Assembly (NCBI RefSeq): GCF_014283215.1
Contig: NZ_JACOMF010000002.1
Location: forward strand, 186,001-250,000
Direction: 5' to 3'
Source of the DNA: Siccirubricoccus deserti
Lineage (GTDB): Bacteria; Pseudomonadota; Alphaproteobacteria; Acetobacterales; Acetobacteraceae
DNA length: 64,000 nucleotides
In this document: one piece after another, positions 7,338 through 16,175 of the stretch
Layout of the letters: every line of letters starts with the position of its first letter
Position numbering within the stretch: position 1 is the first letter of the stretch
Made by a program: the position numbers and the translations under genes
The notes under the pieces: generated by a model
What the model saw: the letters and a program-made list of their open reading frames with translations, nothing else
The model's database searches: none
Told to the model about the DNA's origin: nothing

Positions 7338-8747
7338 ATGCCAGGGTCACGCGAAGGCGCCATTGCACGGGCCGTCGCCCGCTACGACGACGGGCAGTAT
7401 CTCGCGGCCCTCCGCACCCTGGTCGCGGTGCCGACCGAGAGCCAGATGCCGCAGCGCCTGCCCGACCTCTACCGCTACTGCGCCGAGGTGCTGCCACCAA
7501 TGCTGGCCGATATGGGTTTCGTCTCCACCGTGCTCGACAACCCGGAGGCGGGGCGTGGCCCGGTGCTGCTGGCGACCCGCATCGAGGATCCCGCGCTGCC
7601 GACCGTGCTGGTCTACGGCCATGGCGATGTGGTGCGCGGGCTGGCGCCGCAGTGGAGCAACGGCCGCGACCCCTGGGCGGTGACGGTCGAGGGCGACCGC
7701 TGGTATGGCCGCGGCACGGTCGACAACAAGGGTCAGCACCTGATCGCGCTGGAAGCGCTGCGCGCCGTGCTGGCCGAACGCGGCCGGCTGGGCTTCAACG
7801 CCAAATTCTTCGTCGAGACCGGCGAGGAGGTCGGCTCTCCGGGCCTTGCCGAATTCCTGCAACTGCACCGCGAGGCCTGCGCCGCCGACGTGTTCATCGC
7901 CCTCGACGGGCCGCGCCAGACCACCTTCATGCCGGAGATGTCGCTCGGCGCCCGGGGCGGCGTCGCCTTCGACCTGATGGTGGAGTACCGCGAGGGCGAG
8001 CATCATTCCGGCCATTGGGGCGGGGTGCTGGATGATCCGGGATTCGTCCTGGCCCATGCGCTGGCGTCGATCGTCACGCCGCGCGGGAAGATCCTGGTGG
8101 ATGGCTGGCTGCCGCGGCAGGTGCCCGCCGCGGTGAAGGCGGCCGTCGATGCGCTGGTGTTCGAGGACATCCCCGGCCTGCCCGAAGGCAGCGCGGATTG
8201 GGGCGAGCCGGGCCTGTCCAAGGCGGAGCGGATCTACTCCTCGACCGGCGTCATTGTCCTTGCCTCGGTCTGCGGCCACCCGGATGCGCCGACCAATGCG
8301 GTGCAGGGCAAGGCGCGGGCCAGGCTGCAGGTGCGGCACACCGTCGATGTGCCGGCCGAGACCATCGTGCCGAACCTCCGCCGCCACCTCGATGCGCGGG
8401 GCTTCGGGATGGTGCGGATCGAGGAGGCGCTGAACCGTTCGATGTTCCCGGCCAGCCGCACCGATCCGGAGAACCCCTGGGTGAAGGCGGTGGCGCGGTC
8501 GATGCAGCGCACCTCCAACCGCGCGCCGAACATCGTGCCCAACTCTTCCGGCTCCTCGCCCTCGGACCTGTTCCTGAAGATCCTCGACGCGCCCTGCATC
8601 TGGATTCCGAACAGCTACCCTGGCTGCAACCAGCATGGGCCGGATGAGCATGCGCTGGCGCCGCTGCTGCGGGAAGGGCTGGGACTGATGGCCGGCATCT
8701 GGTGGGATTTCGGCACCGGCGATGCGCCCGCGGCGAAGGGTGTCTGA
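7338..8747 (+). CDS. M20 family metallopeptidase
   Basis: A 469-residue zinc peptidase of the M20 (ArgE/DapE/carboxypeptidase G2/dipeptidase) clan. The metal ligands are in order: YGHGDVV (His, then Asp), GRGTVDNKG (bridging Asp), ETGEEVGS (catalytic Glu and ligand Glu) and GCNQHGPDEH (final His). A dimerisation domain occupies the middle. It should hydrolyse a dipeptide or N-acylated amino acid in the cytoplasm; no signal peptide is seen. GAGGGGA precedes the ATG. It is divergent from the fused amino-acid-oxidase-like gene and followed by the remnant of a peptide-binding protein, which suggests a peptide or opine catabolic island. Confidence 0.9.
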   Translation: MPGSREGAIARAVARYDDGQYLAALRTLVAVPTESQMPQRLPDLYRYCAEVLPPMLADMGFVSTVLDNPEAGRGPVLLATRIEDPALPTVLVYGHGDVVRGLAPQWSNGRDPWAVTVEGDRWYGRGTVDNKGQHLIALEALRAVLAERGRLGFNAKFFVETGEEVGSPGLAEFLQLHREACAADVFIALDGPRQTTFMPEMSLGARGGVAFDLMVEYREGEHHSGHWGGVLDDPGFVLAHALASIVTPRGKILVDGWLPRQVPAAVKAAVDALVFEDIPGLPEGSADWGEPGLSKAERIYSSTGVIVLASVCGHPDAPTNAVQGKARARLQVRHTVDVPAETIVPNLRRHLDARGFGMVRIEEALNRSMFPASRTDPENPWVKAVARSMQRTSNRAPNIVPNSSGSSPSDLFLKILDAPCIWIPNSYPGCNQHGPDEHALAPLLREGLGLMAGIWWDFGTGDAPAAKGV

Positions 8748-8800
8748 GACGCGGAAGGCCCGGCCGCCGCGCCACTTGTCATTTGTGATGAGGCGGTAAG

Positions 8801-9169
8801 TCATCCTCTCCCAGGGCTGCGCCGGCCCCTACCAGCCGGGTTGCGGGCGAAGGTGAAGACCACGTCATCCGCGGTGAAGAGCGTGCCGTTCTGGAAGCGC
8901 ACGCCCTCCCGCAGCCGGAACTCCCAACTGCGGTCGTCGATGGCGCGCCACCCGGTGGCGAGGCCGGGCTGCGGCCGCTGGTCGAGATCCGGATGCACCA
9001 GCCGGTCGAGCACATGCCAGGTCAGTGCAGGGTTGGGCGATAGGCCGAAGAAATGCGGATCCATGGAGGTGAAGGCACCGCCCACCGCAATGATGAGGTC
9101 GGCCGCCTTCGCCGGCATGGCCAGCAGTCCGGCCAGGGCAAGCCCGGGCCATCGCGCCCGATGTCGCAT
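8801..9169 (-). pseudogene. Truncated family 5 (peptide/opine) ABC transporter substrate-binding protein
   Basis: Only about 115 recognisable residues of a protein that is normally 500-540 long. A good ribosome site (AGGAGG) precedes the ATG at 9169. A signal peptide (MRHRARWPGLALAGLLAMPAKA) is followed by DLIIAVGGAFTSMDPHFF and LREGVRFQNGTLFTADDVVF, the standard N-terminal block of DppA/OppA-type proteins. Homology stops at FARNPAG and the frame runs into low-complexity residues to a stop. No other frame continues the family and no permease or ATPase gene follows. I read it as the 5' stump left by a deletion. The signal sequence and translation signals are intact, so a short exported peptide could still be made. 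Confidence 0.8.
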
Positions 9170-9233
9170 CTCCCGGCCTCCTTGCTCTCCCCGGAACAAG
9201 GAGGCCGGAAGGCGCGCCGCCGATACAAGCGGA

Positions 9234-10166
9234 TCAGTTTCCGCTGTAGTAGAGGGTGACGGTGTGGGTCGCCTCGGCGAACATCAGCCAGCGCTCCACC
9301 AGCAACCCGCCGAGCGCCAGCACCGCCGCCAGGGTCAGCGCCGCGGCGGCCAGCCCGCCGCCTAGCAGCAGGGCGAGCAGCGCCAGCAGCATCGGCGCGG
9401 CGAAGCCAGCAAGCAGGGTGATGTGGCGCAGCCTGGCGGCGTGCTTGCGGGCGATGCGGAAGCCCATCTCCCGCAGCAGGTAGTTGGTTTCCGTATGCGG
9501 CGGTTCGAGCGGCCGGACCTTGCCGATGAAGCCGAGGCTGGTGGCGGATTCCACCGTCGCCTCCGGCGGCGCCGCATCGATCGCCCGCCAATAGGCCCGC
9601 TTCAGCACCAGCGCCGCGCCACCGCCCAGCAGCGCCAGCACCACCGCAACGACGCCATCGCCCCAGAAGCCGCAGAGCATGGCCAGCAGCGCGGCGCCGC
9701 TGAAGGCCGAGAGCACCAGATAGCCCGGCACCACCAGCGGATGGTGCCATTGCCGGATCGGCGGCAGGGAGGCGTAGATCATACCGGTGCAGTAGACGGT
9801 GGCCACTGCCCCGGCTGCGGCCAGCAGCCCCATTGCCGCCGCCAGCCCCGGCCGGTCCGTGAGCAGCGCCAGGCCGAAGATTCCGGCCGGCACATAGGTG
9901 GCCAGCGCCGCCACCCCCTCCCGCGACAGCCAGGAGCTGCGCCATTGGCTGACGGCGCGCCAGGCCCGCCGCGGATTGCCGAGATGCGCGGTGGAGGAGA
10001 GCAGGCCAGCGGTGACGAGGACCAGCGCCAGGACCAGCGCGGTCAGGCCGAAGCCCTGCCCGCCCGGCACCAGCCCGAGCGGCCGCAGCAGCCCGAGCCA
10101 GAACAGCAACCCGTAGCCGGCACCGGAGGCGGTGGTGAAGAAGACGATCGAAGGTGCGGGGTTCAT
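9234..10166 (-). CDS. soeC: Membrane anchor subunit of a molybdoenzyme (SoeC/DmsC family)
   Basis: A 310-residue integral membrane protein with about eight hydrophobic segments, of the DmsC/SoeC anchor type that hands electrons to or takes them from quinone. AGLLSSTAHLGNPRRAWRA near residue 60 is the conserved anchor-family block, and a conserved IYASLPPIRQWHHPLV follows in the middle. The ATG overlaps the soeB stop as ATGA, so it is the third gene of a three-gene operon. The symbol rests on the operon matching sulfite dehydrogenase SoeABC; a DMSO- or thiosulfate-type reductase anchor is the alternative. Confidence 0.85.
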   Translation of the reverse strand: MNPAPSIVFFTTASGAGYGLLFWLGLLRPLGLVPGGQGFGLTALVLALVLVTAGLLSSTAHLGNPRRAWRAVSQWRSSWLSREGVAALATYVPAGIFGLALLTDRPGLAAAMGLLAAAGAVATVYCTGMIYASLPPIRQWHHPLVVPGYLVLSAFSGAALLAMLCGFWGDGVVAVVLALLGGGAALVLKRAYWRAIDAAPPEATVESATSLGFIGKVRPLEPPHTETNYLLREMGFRIARKHAARLRHITLLAGFAAPMLLALLALLLGGGLAAAALTLAAVLALGGLLVERWLMFAEATHTVTLYYSGN

Positions 10167-10933
10167 ACCTGCCGCTCCGATTCCATCGCCGGCATGCGGG
10201 TCAGCACCCGGTCCACCCAGCGCAGCAGCGGGTTCTTCACATCCATATGGGTCGGCGCATCCTCCACCGGCTTGGCCGGCGGCGTGGCGCGCTTGCGCGG
10301 CGGCAGGTAGCGGTTCACCGGGCTGTAGCCCAGCTCCGGCATCAGCGGCTGGCCACCGCGCTCTGCGACCAGCCTGCTGACCGCGCTGTCGGGGTCGCCG
10401 AGGTCGCCGAAATGCCGCGCCTTGGTCGGGCAGGTCAGCACACAGGCCGGCTGGCGCTGCGCCTCCGGGATGGTCTCGTTGTAGATGCGGTCGATGCAGA
10501 GGGTGCATTTCTTCATCACCCCCTCATCCTCGTCCATCTCCCGCGCGCCATAGGGGCAGGCCCAGGCGCAGAGGCCGCAGCCGATGCAGGTGTCGGCATT
10601 GACCAGCACGATGCCATCCTCGGCGCGCTTGTAGCTGGCGCCGGTGGGGCAGACGGTGACGCAGGCCGGCGTCTCGCAATGCAGGCAGGAGCGGGGGAAG
10701 TGCACGGTGCGCCCGGCCTCGCCCTCGCCTGCCTCGAAGCTGTGGACGCGGTTGAACCAGACGCCCTCGGCGCCGGCCGAATAGGGCTTGAGGTCGGGCA
10801 GCGGCGCGCTGTGGCCGCTGGCGTTCCATTCCTTGCAGTTGGTGGCGCAGGCCTGGCAGCCGACACAGGTGTCGAGGTCGATGACGAGGCCGAGCTTCTT
10901 CTGGCCGGGGGCGATTTCGGGCAGGCAGGTCAT
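10163..10933 (-). CDS. soeB: Four-cluster ferredoxin subunit of a molybdoenzyme (SoeB/DmsB family)
   Basis: A 256-residue electron-transfer subunit with four [4Fe-4S] binding groups: CVGCQACATNC, CLHCETPACVTVC, CIGCGLCAWACPYGAREMD and CTLCIDRIYN with a later CVLTC. This matches the SoeB, DmsB and PsrB family, which wires the catalytic subunit to the membrane anchor. There is no signal peptide, consistent with a cytoplasmic complex as described for SoeABC. Both ends overlap neighbours by four bases (ATGA), showing a tightly coupled operon. Confidence 0.9.
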   Translation of the reverse strand: MTCLPEIAPGQKKLGLVIDLDTCVGCQACATNCKEWNASGHSAPLPDLKPYSAGAEGVWFNRVHSFEAGEGEAGRTVHFPRSCLHCETPACVTVCPTGASYKRAEDGIVLVNADTCIGCGLCAWACPYGAREMDEDEGVMKKCTLCIDRIYNETIPEAQRQPACVLTCPTKARHFGDLGDPDSAVSRLVAERGGQPLMPELGYSPVNRYLPPRKRATPPAKPVEDAPTHMDVKNPLLRWVDRVLTRMPAMESERQV

Positions 10934-13803
10934 GCGGAGCTCTTCACCGAATAGCGCAGGATGTCGGGACGGTCGGGCATGTGCGGCGGCGGGCGCAACG
11001 CATCGGGATGCGGGCTGGTGATGCCGGCCTCCTCCGGCGCCGCCTTGGTGACGCGCACCCGCAAATCGTACCAGGCGGCCTGGCCGGTGACGGGGTCGGC
11101 ATTCGCGTGGCGGAAGCCGCCCTGGGCGGGCAGCCATTCGCTGATGACGTGGTTGAGCAGGAAGCCGCGCTGCGCCTCCGGGCTGTCCGGCGTCAGGCCC
11201 CAGGCGCCGGCGCGCTTGCCGATGGCGTTCCAGGTCCAGACGGTATCCGGGTTCACGCCCTCCATCAGCGCGACCTGGCATTTCAGCCTGCCGCTGCGGC
11301 TGTCCACCCAGACCCAGTCATCGGCCGCGAGCCCCATCGCCTCCGCCCGGCTGCGCGCCATGTAGAGCTTGTTGGCGCCGTGGATCTGCCGCAGCCAGGC
11401 ATTCATCGAGCCCCAGGAATGGTACATCGCCATCGGCCGCTGGGTGACGGCGGAGAGCGGGAACTCCGCCAAGTCCTGGCTCGCGTGCTCCAGCGGTGCG
11501 TACCAGATGGGCAGCGGGTCGCAGTAGGTGCGGATGCGCTCGCGCAGCCTTTCGGGCGGCTGCTTGGCGCCATGGCCCTCGGCGGCAAGGCGGAATTTCT
11601 GCAGCGGCTCGGACCAGAGCTGCAGCACGATCTGGTCGGACTTCCCCATCAGGCCCATGGCCTTGGAGTGCTCCAGATAGATGCGGTTGGCGTGCTTCAT
11701 CCATTCCTGCTCGGGCGGCAGGTGGTCGCGCCAGAAGCAGCCATTGTCGATGTAGCGCTGGAGCTGGTCCGGGTTGGGCTCGCCGACGCCCTTCCTGCTG
11801 CCGTCGAGGCCGCGGAAGCCGGCGAGCGGGCCGACCCCCGGCATGCGCTGGTGGTTCACGATGTAGTCCGGGTAGTCCTTGAAGCGCGGCGCGCCATCCT
11901 CCTTCACGAAGGCCGGCAGGCCGAGCCGCGCGCCCAGCTCGATCAGCACGTCCTGGAAGGGGCGCACGTCGCGGTCGGGCTTGATCACCGGCTGGCGGAT
12001 CGCATCGCCCGCGCCATGCGGGCTGCCGATTGGCCGGTCGAGGATCGAGATGCAGTCCCAGCGCTCAAGGTAGGTGGTGTCGGGCAGGATGAGGTCGGCG
12101 TAGGGCACCGTCTCGCTGAAATAGGCGTCCGAGTAGATGACATGCGGGATGCGATAGCTGCCATCCGCCTTCGTCTCGGTCAGGATGCGGATCACCTCGC
12201 CCGGATTCATGGCGCTGTTCCAGGCCATGTTGGCCATGAACATGAACAGCGTGTCGATCGGGTAGGGATCCTCGGCGCCGGCATTGCCGATGACCGTGTG
12301 CATCATCCCGTGCAGCGCCAGCGGCGCTTCCCAGGAGAAGGCCTTATCGATGCGCAGCGGGTTACCCTCGTCGTCGACCAGCAGGTCATCCGGCCCATGC
12401 GGGAAGGAGAGGATATTGCCCGCCAGCGGCGTGTTCGGCTTGGCGCCCTTGCCGGCTGGCCCCGGCCCCGGCGGGATCGGCCGCGGGAAAGGCGATTTGT
12501 AGCGCCAGGAACCGGGGGTATCGACCGCGCCCAGCAGCATCTGCAGCAGGTGCAGCGCGCGGCAGGTGTGAAAACCGTTGGAATGCGCGCTGATGCCGCG
12601 CATGGCGTGGAAGGCGACCGGCCGGCCGGTGACGGTCTCGTGCCGGCGGCCCCAGACATCGGTCCAGGGCTGTTCCAGCGTGATCGCCTGGTTGAAGGCG
12701 ACCTCGGCAATCTCGTCGGCGATACGGCGGATGCGGTCGGCGGTGATGCCGCAGCGTTCCGCCACCGCCTCCGGCGCGTAGTCGGGCGTGAGGTAACGCT
12801 CCGCCAGCAGATGGAAAACCGGACGGGCGCTGCGGCCATCGGGCAGGATGAAATTCCCGACCATCACCGGCGACAGGTCCGCCGCCTGCGCCTCGGTCGC
12901 GCCGCGGGCGCGGTCCCAGGCCAGTGGCTGGCCATTCGCATCACGGGCGAAGAGCCCGTCGTCGGCGCCGCCGGGATTGCGCACAACCAGCCAGGCGGCA
13001 TTGGTGTAGCGCGCCATGAACTCCAGATCGATGCGATCGGTCCGCAGCAGCTCATGCACCAGGGCCAGCACGAAGAGCCCGTCGGTGCCGGGGCGCAGCC
13101 CCACCCATTCATCGGCGATGGCGGAATAGCCGGTGCGCACCGGGTTGACCGAGAGGAATTTGGCGCCGCGCGCCTTCAGCTTCGACAGGCCGAGCTTGAT
13201 CGGGTTGCTGTCGTGATCCTCGGCGACGCCGAACATCAGCAGGTATTTGGTGCGCTCCCAATCCGGCTCGCCGAATTCCCAGAAGCTGCCGCCGATGGAG
13301 TAGAGCCCGCCGGCCGCCATGTTGACCGAGCAGAAGCCGCCATGCGCGGCGAAATTCGGCGTGCCGAATTGCGCCGCCCAGAAGCCGGTCAGGCTCTGCG
13401 ACTGGTCGCGGCCGGTGAAGAAGGCGAGGCGGCGCGGATCGGTCTCCCGCACATGCCGCAGCCAGCCGGTCGCGGTTTCCAGCGCTTCCTCCCAGCTGAT
13501 CTCGGCATATTCGCCGCTGCCGCGCGGGCCGACCCGCTTCAGGGGCGCGCGCAGCCGGGCCGGGGCATACTGGGTCATGATGCCCGCGCTGCCCTTGCCG
13601 CAGAGCACGCCGCGGTTCACCGGATGGTCCGGGTTGCCCTCGATGTAGCGGATCCTGCCATCCTTCAGATGCACCCGGATGCCGCAGCGGCAGGCGCACA
13701 TGTAGCAGGTGGTGGTCTTGACCGTGTCACCCACCGGCGGCGAGTAGTCGACGCGGGCATCCGGCAACGGGCGGGTTGGCGGCGGCGTCGGCGCTTCCGG
13801 CAT
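10930..13803 (-). CDS. soeA: Molybdopterin oxidoreductase catalytic subunit, probable sulfite:quinone dehydrogenase SoeA
   Basis: A 957-residue CISM/DMSO-reductase family enzyme. The N-terminal [4Fe-4S] motif reads TTTCYMCACRCGIRVHLKDG with the fourth Cys in GVLCGKG. The likely molybdenum-ligand Cys is in HGGFCSVNMAAGG. The C-terminal molydop-binding domain begins around LAEFPLSAVTQRPMAMYHS. The CYMCACRCGI start, the size, the absence of a Tat signal and the A-B-C gene order fit SoeA, which oxidises sulfite to sulfate in the cytoplasm; this assignment is from memory of the family, not a search. The ATG at 13803 is chosen with AGAGG upstream; an in-frame extension to 13896 looks non-coding. 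The promoter should lie in 13804-13971. Confidence 0.85.
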   Translation of the reverse strand: MPEAPTPPPTRPLPDARVDYSPPVGDTVKTTTCYMCACRCGIRVHLKDGRIRYIEGNPDHPVNRGVLCGKGSAGIMTQYAPARLRAPLKRVGPRGSGEYAEISWEEALETATGWLRHVRETDPRRLAFFTGRDQSQSLTGFWAAQFGTPNFAAHGGFCSVNMAAGGLYSIGGSFWEFGEPDWERTKYLLMFGVAEDHDSNPIKLGLSKLKARGAKFLSVNPVRTGYSAIADEWVGLRPGTDGLFVLALVHELLRTDRIDLEFMARYTNAAWLVVRNPGGADDGLFARDANGQPLAWDRARGATEAQAADLSPVMVGNFILPDGRSARPVFHLLAERYLTPDYAPEAVAERCGITADRIRRIADEIAEVAFNQAITLEQPWTDVWGRRHETVTGRPVAFHAMRGISAHSNGFHTCRALHLLQMLLGAVDTPGSWRYKSPFPRPIPPGPGPAGKGAKPNTPLAGNILSFPHGPDDLLVDDEGNPLRIDKAFSWEAPLALHGMMHTVIGNAGAEDPYPIDTLFMFMANMAWNSAMNPGEVIRILTETKADGSYRIPHVIYSDAYFSETVPYADLILPDTTYLERWDCISILDRPIGSPHGAGDAIRQPVIKPDRDVRPFQDVLIELGARLGLPAFVKEDGAPRFKDYPDYIVNHQRMPGVGPLAGFRGLDGSRKGVGEPNPDQLQRYIDNGCFWRDHLPPEQEWMKHANRIYLEHSKAMGLMGKSDQIVLQLWSEPLQKFRLAAEGHGAKQPPERLRERIRTYCDPLPIWYAPLEHASQDLAEFPLSAVTQRPMAMYHSWGSMNAWLRQIHGANKLYMARSRAEAMGLAADDWVWVDSRSGRLKCQVALMEGVNPDTVWTWNAIGKRAGAWGLTPDSPEAQRGFLLNHVISEWLPAQGGFRHANADPVTGQAAWYDLRVRVTKAAPEEAGITSPHPDALRPPPHMPDRPDILRYSVKSSA

Positions 13804-13971
13804 GCCTCTGGTGTCTCCCCTCACTGGTTGGCCGGCAAGTAACGCACGCGCCACTCCTGCGGGCAATTCTCGCGCCCGGCCGGAATTCCACGACATTATT
13901 CGTGGGATAGGGTGGCTGATGCAGATTTCACGCGAAAGCGGCGGAGTTCATTTCCCGTGTCGCCGGCAACG

Positions 13972-14670
13972 CTATTGTTGTGTCGCTTCCACGAAGGGCG
14001 GCGTGAGCCAGAGCGGCTCCTTCAGCCGCTTCAGGAATGCCAGATGCGCCTCCTGCTCCGCCGCGCTCGGCACGATCGGCCGCGGCGTCCGTTCGCGGGC
14101 CAGCCCGGCCACCTGGACGACCGGCGTCCTGCTGGCGGTCGCCAGGTGCAGGCCCGGCTGCTTGCCGCCCATCAGCTCCAGGTAGACCTGGGCCAGCAGC
14201 TTCACGTCGAGCAGCGCGTTATGGCTGGTGCGCATCGAGTTATCGACGCCGAAGCGGCGGCAGAGCGCATCCAGGCTGTTCGGCATGCCGGGAAAGCGCT
14301 TCTTCGCCAGCGCCAGGCTGTCCACCATGCGGGCGCGGTCAAGCGGCGCCTGGCCCACCCGGCGCAGCTCCGCGTCGAGGAAGCCGAAATCGAAGGGAGC
14401 GTTGTGCGCGACGATGGGATCGCCGGCGATGAAGCCCAGGAACTCCCCCGCCACCTCGGCGAACTTCGGCTTGCCGCGCAGCATCTCGGCGGTGAAGCCG
14501 TGGATGCGCGTGCTCTCCTCCGGCACATCGCGTTCCGGGTCCAGCAGCACGTGATAGGTCTGGCCGGTGGGGATCAGGTTCACCAACTCGATCGCCGCGA
14601 TCTCGATCACCCGGTCCCCGGTCGCCGGGTCGAGGCCAGTGGTTTCGGTGTCCAGCACAAGCTGCCGCAT
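13972..14670 (-). CDS. dnaQ: DNA polymerase III epsilon subunit (3'-5' proofreading exonuclease)
   Basis: A 232-residue DEDDh exonuclease. ExoI is LVLDTETTGLDP (Asp, Glu), ExoII is IVAHNAPFDFGFLDAEL (Asp), and ExoIII is SHNALLDVKLLAQVY (His, Asp), so all catalytic residues are present. The C-terminal tail is the presumed alpha-subunit contact. Its start overlaps the coaE stop (TGATG). It ends the leftward aroE-coaE-dnaQ operon, an order widely kept in alphaproteobacteria. Confidence 0.96.
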   Translation of the reverse strand: MRQLVLDTETTGLDPATGDRVIEIAAIELVNLIPTGQTYHVLLDPERDVPEESTRIHGFTAEMLRGKPKFAEVAGEFLGFIAGDPIVAHNAPFDFGFLDAELRRVGQAPLDRARMVDSLALAKKRFPGMPNSLDALCRRFGVDNSMRTSHNALLDVKLLAQVYLELMGGKQPGLHLATASRTPVVQVAGLARERTPRPIVPSAAEQEAHLAFLKRLKEPLWLTPPFVEATQQ

Positions 14671-15257
14671 CAGCCCCTCAGCTCCCGCACCAGCTTACGG
14701 ATGCGGCGCTGCGCGAAATGCCGCGACAAGCCGGTGTGGACCAGGTGATCGGCGCGGCGGCGCTTCTCGGCATCCGGCATCTGCCGGGCCAGGATGGCGC
14801 GTAGCCGCTCCTCCGTCATGCCGGGGCGGCGCAGCACCCGCCAGCGCTGCACCGCGGCGGGGGCGGTGACCACGACTACCTGGTCGCAGCGGCCGGCGCC
14901 CTTGGTTTCGAACAGCAATGGCACGTCCAACACCACCAGCGGCTCGGCGCGGCGGCGGGCGGCGGCGATGAAGCGGCGTTCGGTATCGCGGACCAGCGGG
15001 TGCAGGATGCGCTCCAGCCGCGTCAGCGCCGCGGGATTGCCGAGCACGGCGCGGCGCAGTGCCTCCCGGTTCACCCGGCCTTGCTCCACCGTGCCGGGGA
15101 AGGCGGCGGCGATCGGCCCGACGCCGCGGCCGCCCTTCGCCTGCAGTTCATGCACCGCCGCATCGGCATCGAAGACCGGGATGCGCAGCCGGCGGAAGGT
15201 GCCGGTGGCGGTGGATTTTCCCATGCCGATGCCACCGGTCAGGCCGAGGATCTTCAT
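14670..15257 (-). CDS. coaE: Dephospho-CoA kinase
   Basis: A 195-residue P-loop kinase catalysing the last step of coenzyme A synthesis, phosphorylation of dephospho-CoA. The N-terminal MKILGLTGGIGMGKSTATG holds the Walker A motif, PVFDADAAVHEL the substrate-site aspartates, and HPLVRD and DVPLLFE are typical CoaE blocks. It lies between aroE and dnaQ with overlaps at both ends (ATGA with aroE, TGATG with dnaQ). Confidence 0.96.
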   Translation of the reverse strand: MKILGLTGGIGMGKSTATGTFRRLRIPVFDADAAVHELQAKGGRGVGPIAAAFPGTVEQGRVNREALRRAVLGNPAALTRLERILHPLVRDTERRFIAAARRRAEPLVVLDVPLLFETKGAGRCDQVVVVTAPAAVQRWRVLRRPGMTEERLRAILARQMPDAEKRRRADHLVHTGLSRHFAQRRIRKLVRELRG

Positions 15258-16114
15258 GCCTGGCTGGGCGCCTCGGCCCGCAGCGGGATGTCGCCGCCGA
15301 CGAAATCGCGCAGCTCATCATCGACCGCCGGCGTCACCCCGAACCAAGCGCTGAAGCCGGGCCGCGCCTGGTGCAGCAGCATGCCGAGCCCATCGACGGC
15401 GCGCAGGCCACGCGCCCGGGCGGTCGCCAGCAGCGGCGTCTCCCGCGGCACGTAGACGATGTCGGCCACCACCGCATCCGCCGGCAGCGAAGAAAGGTCG
15501 ATCCGCAGCGGCGGCTGCCCCTGCATGCCGAGCGAGGTGGTGTTCACCAGCAGCTTCGCGGCGTCGAGCGGCGGGGCCTCGGCCACGGCGATCGGGCCAC
15601 CCAGGGTCCGCGCCAGCGCCTCGGCCCGCGCCGGGGTGCGGTTCACCAGGGTCACCCGCGGGCAGCCGGCATCCAGCAGCACGGCGGCGATGGCCCGGGC
15701 GGAGCCGCCGGCGCCGAGGATCACCACCGGCCCGGCATCCGGCGTCCAGCCCGGCACCTGCTCGGCGCAATGCGCGAGGAACCCCCAGCCATCGGTATTG
15801 GAACCCTCGATCTGCCCGTCCCGGAACACCAGCGTGTTCACTGCCCCGGCCCGCAGGGCGGAGGGGTCCACCCGGTCGCAGACCGCGAAGGCGGCTTCCT
15901 TGTGCGGGATGGTGACATTGGCGCCGCGGAAGCCGAGGTCGGCGAGGGCCCGGACGCTATCGGCGAACCGCTCCGGCCGCACGGCCAGCGGCACATAGGC
16001 GCCGTCGATGCCATGCCGGCGCAGCCACAGCCCGTGCAGCCGCGGCGAGCGGGAATGGGCGACGGGCCAGCCGAGGATGCCGGCGAGGCTGGTATGACCG
16101 GTGAGGATCGACAT
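15254..16114 (-). CDS. aroE: Shikimate dehydrogenase
   Basis: A 286-residue NADPH-dependent enzyme reducing 3-dehydroshikimate in aromatic amino-acid synthesis. GWPVAHSRSPRLH contacts shikimate, GANVTIPHKEAAF carries the catalytic Lys, AVNTLVF and GSNTDGWGF complete the active site, and ILGAGGSARA is the nucleotide-binding turn. I chose the ATG at 16114; the open frame runs further upstream, over the start of the oppositely transcribed methyltransferase gene, without support. It heads the aroE-coaE-dnaQ operon. Confidence 0.95.
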   Translation of the reverse strand: MSILTGHTSLAGILGWPVAHSRSPRLHGLWLRRHGIDGAYVPLAVRPERFADSVRALADLGFRGANVTIPHKEAAFAVCDRVDPSALRAGAVNTLVFRDGQIEGSNTDGWGFLAHCAEQVPGWTPDAGPVVILGAGGSARAIAAVLLDAGCPRVTLVNRTPARAEALARTLGGPIAVAEAPPLDAAKLLVNTTSLGMQGQPPLRIDLSSLPADAVVADIVYVPRETPLLATARARGLRAVDGLGMLLHQARPGFSAWFGVTPAVDDELRDFVGGDIPLRAEAPSQA

Positions 16115-16175
16115 GCGCCATACCAAGCCCCGGACAGGCTTGCGGTCAATGCCGGGACGGCGCCAGGGTGACGGC

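Noticed and set aside
5120-8035. 971-codon open frame on the plus strand opposite the fused oxidoreductase gene
   Set aside because: Composition is Arg/Gly/Ala-rich without any family motif; it is the mirror frame created by GC-rich third positions of the real gene, and it runs on into the start of the M20 peptidase gene in another frame.
10163-13803. Annotation as DMSO reductase DmsABC
   Set aside because: No Tat signal on the catalytic subunit and the CYMCACRCGI start fits the SoeA type better; kept only as an alternative.
10981-13842. 953-codon open frame antisense to the molybdoenzyme gene
   Set aside because: Same mirror effect; no motif, and every conserved SoeA motif is on the other strand.
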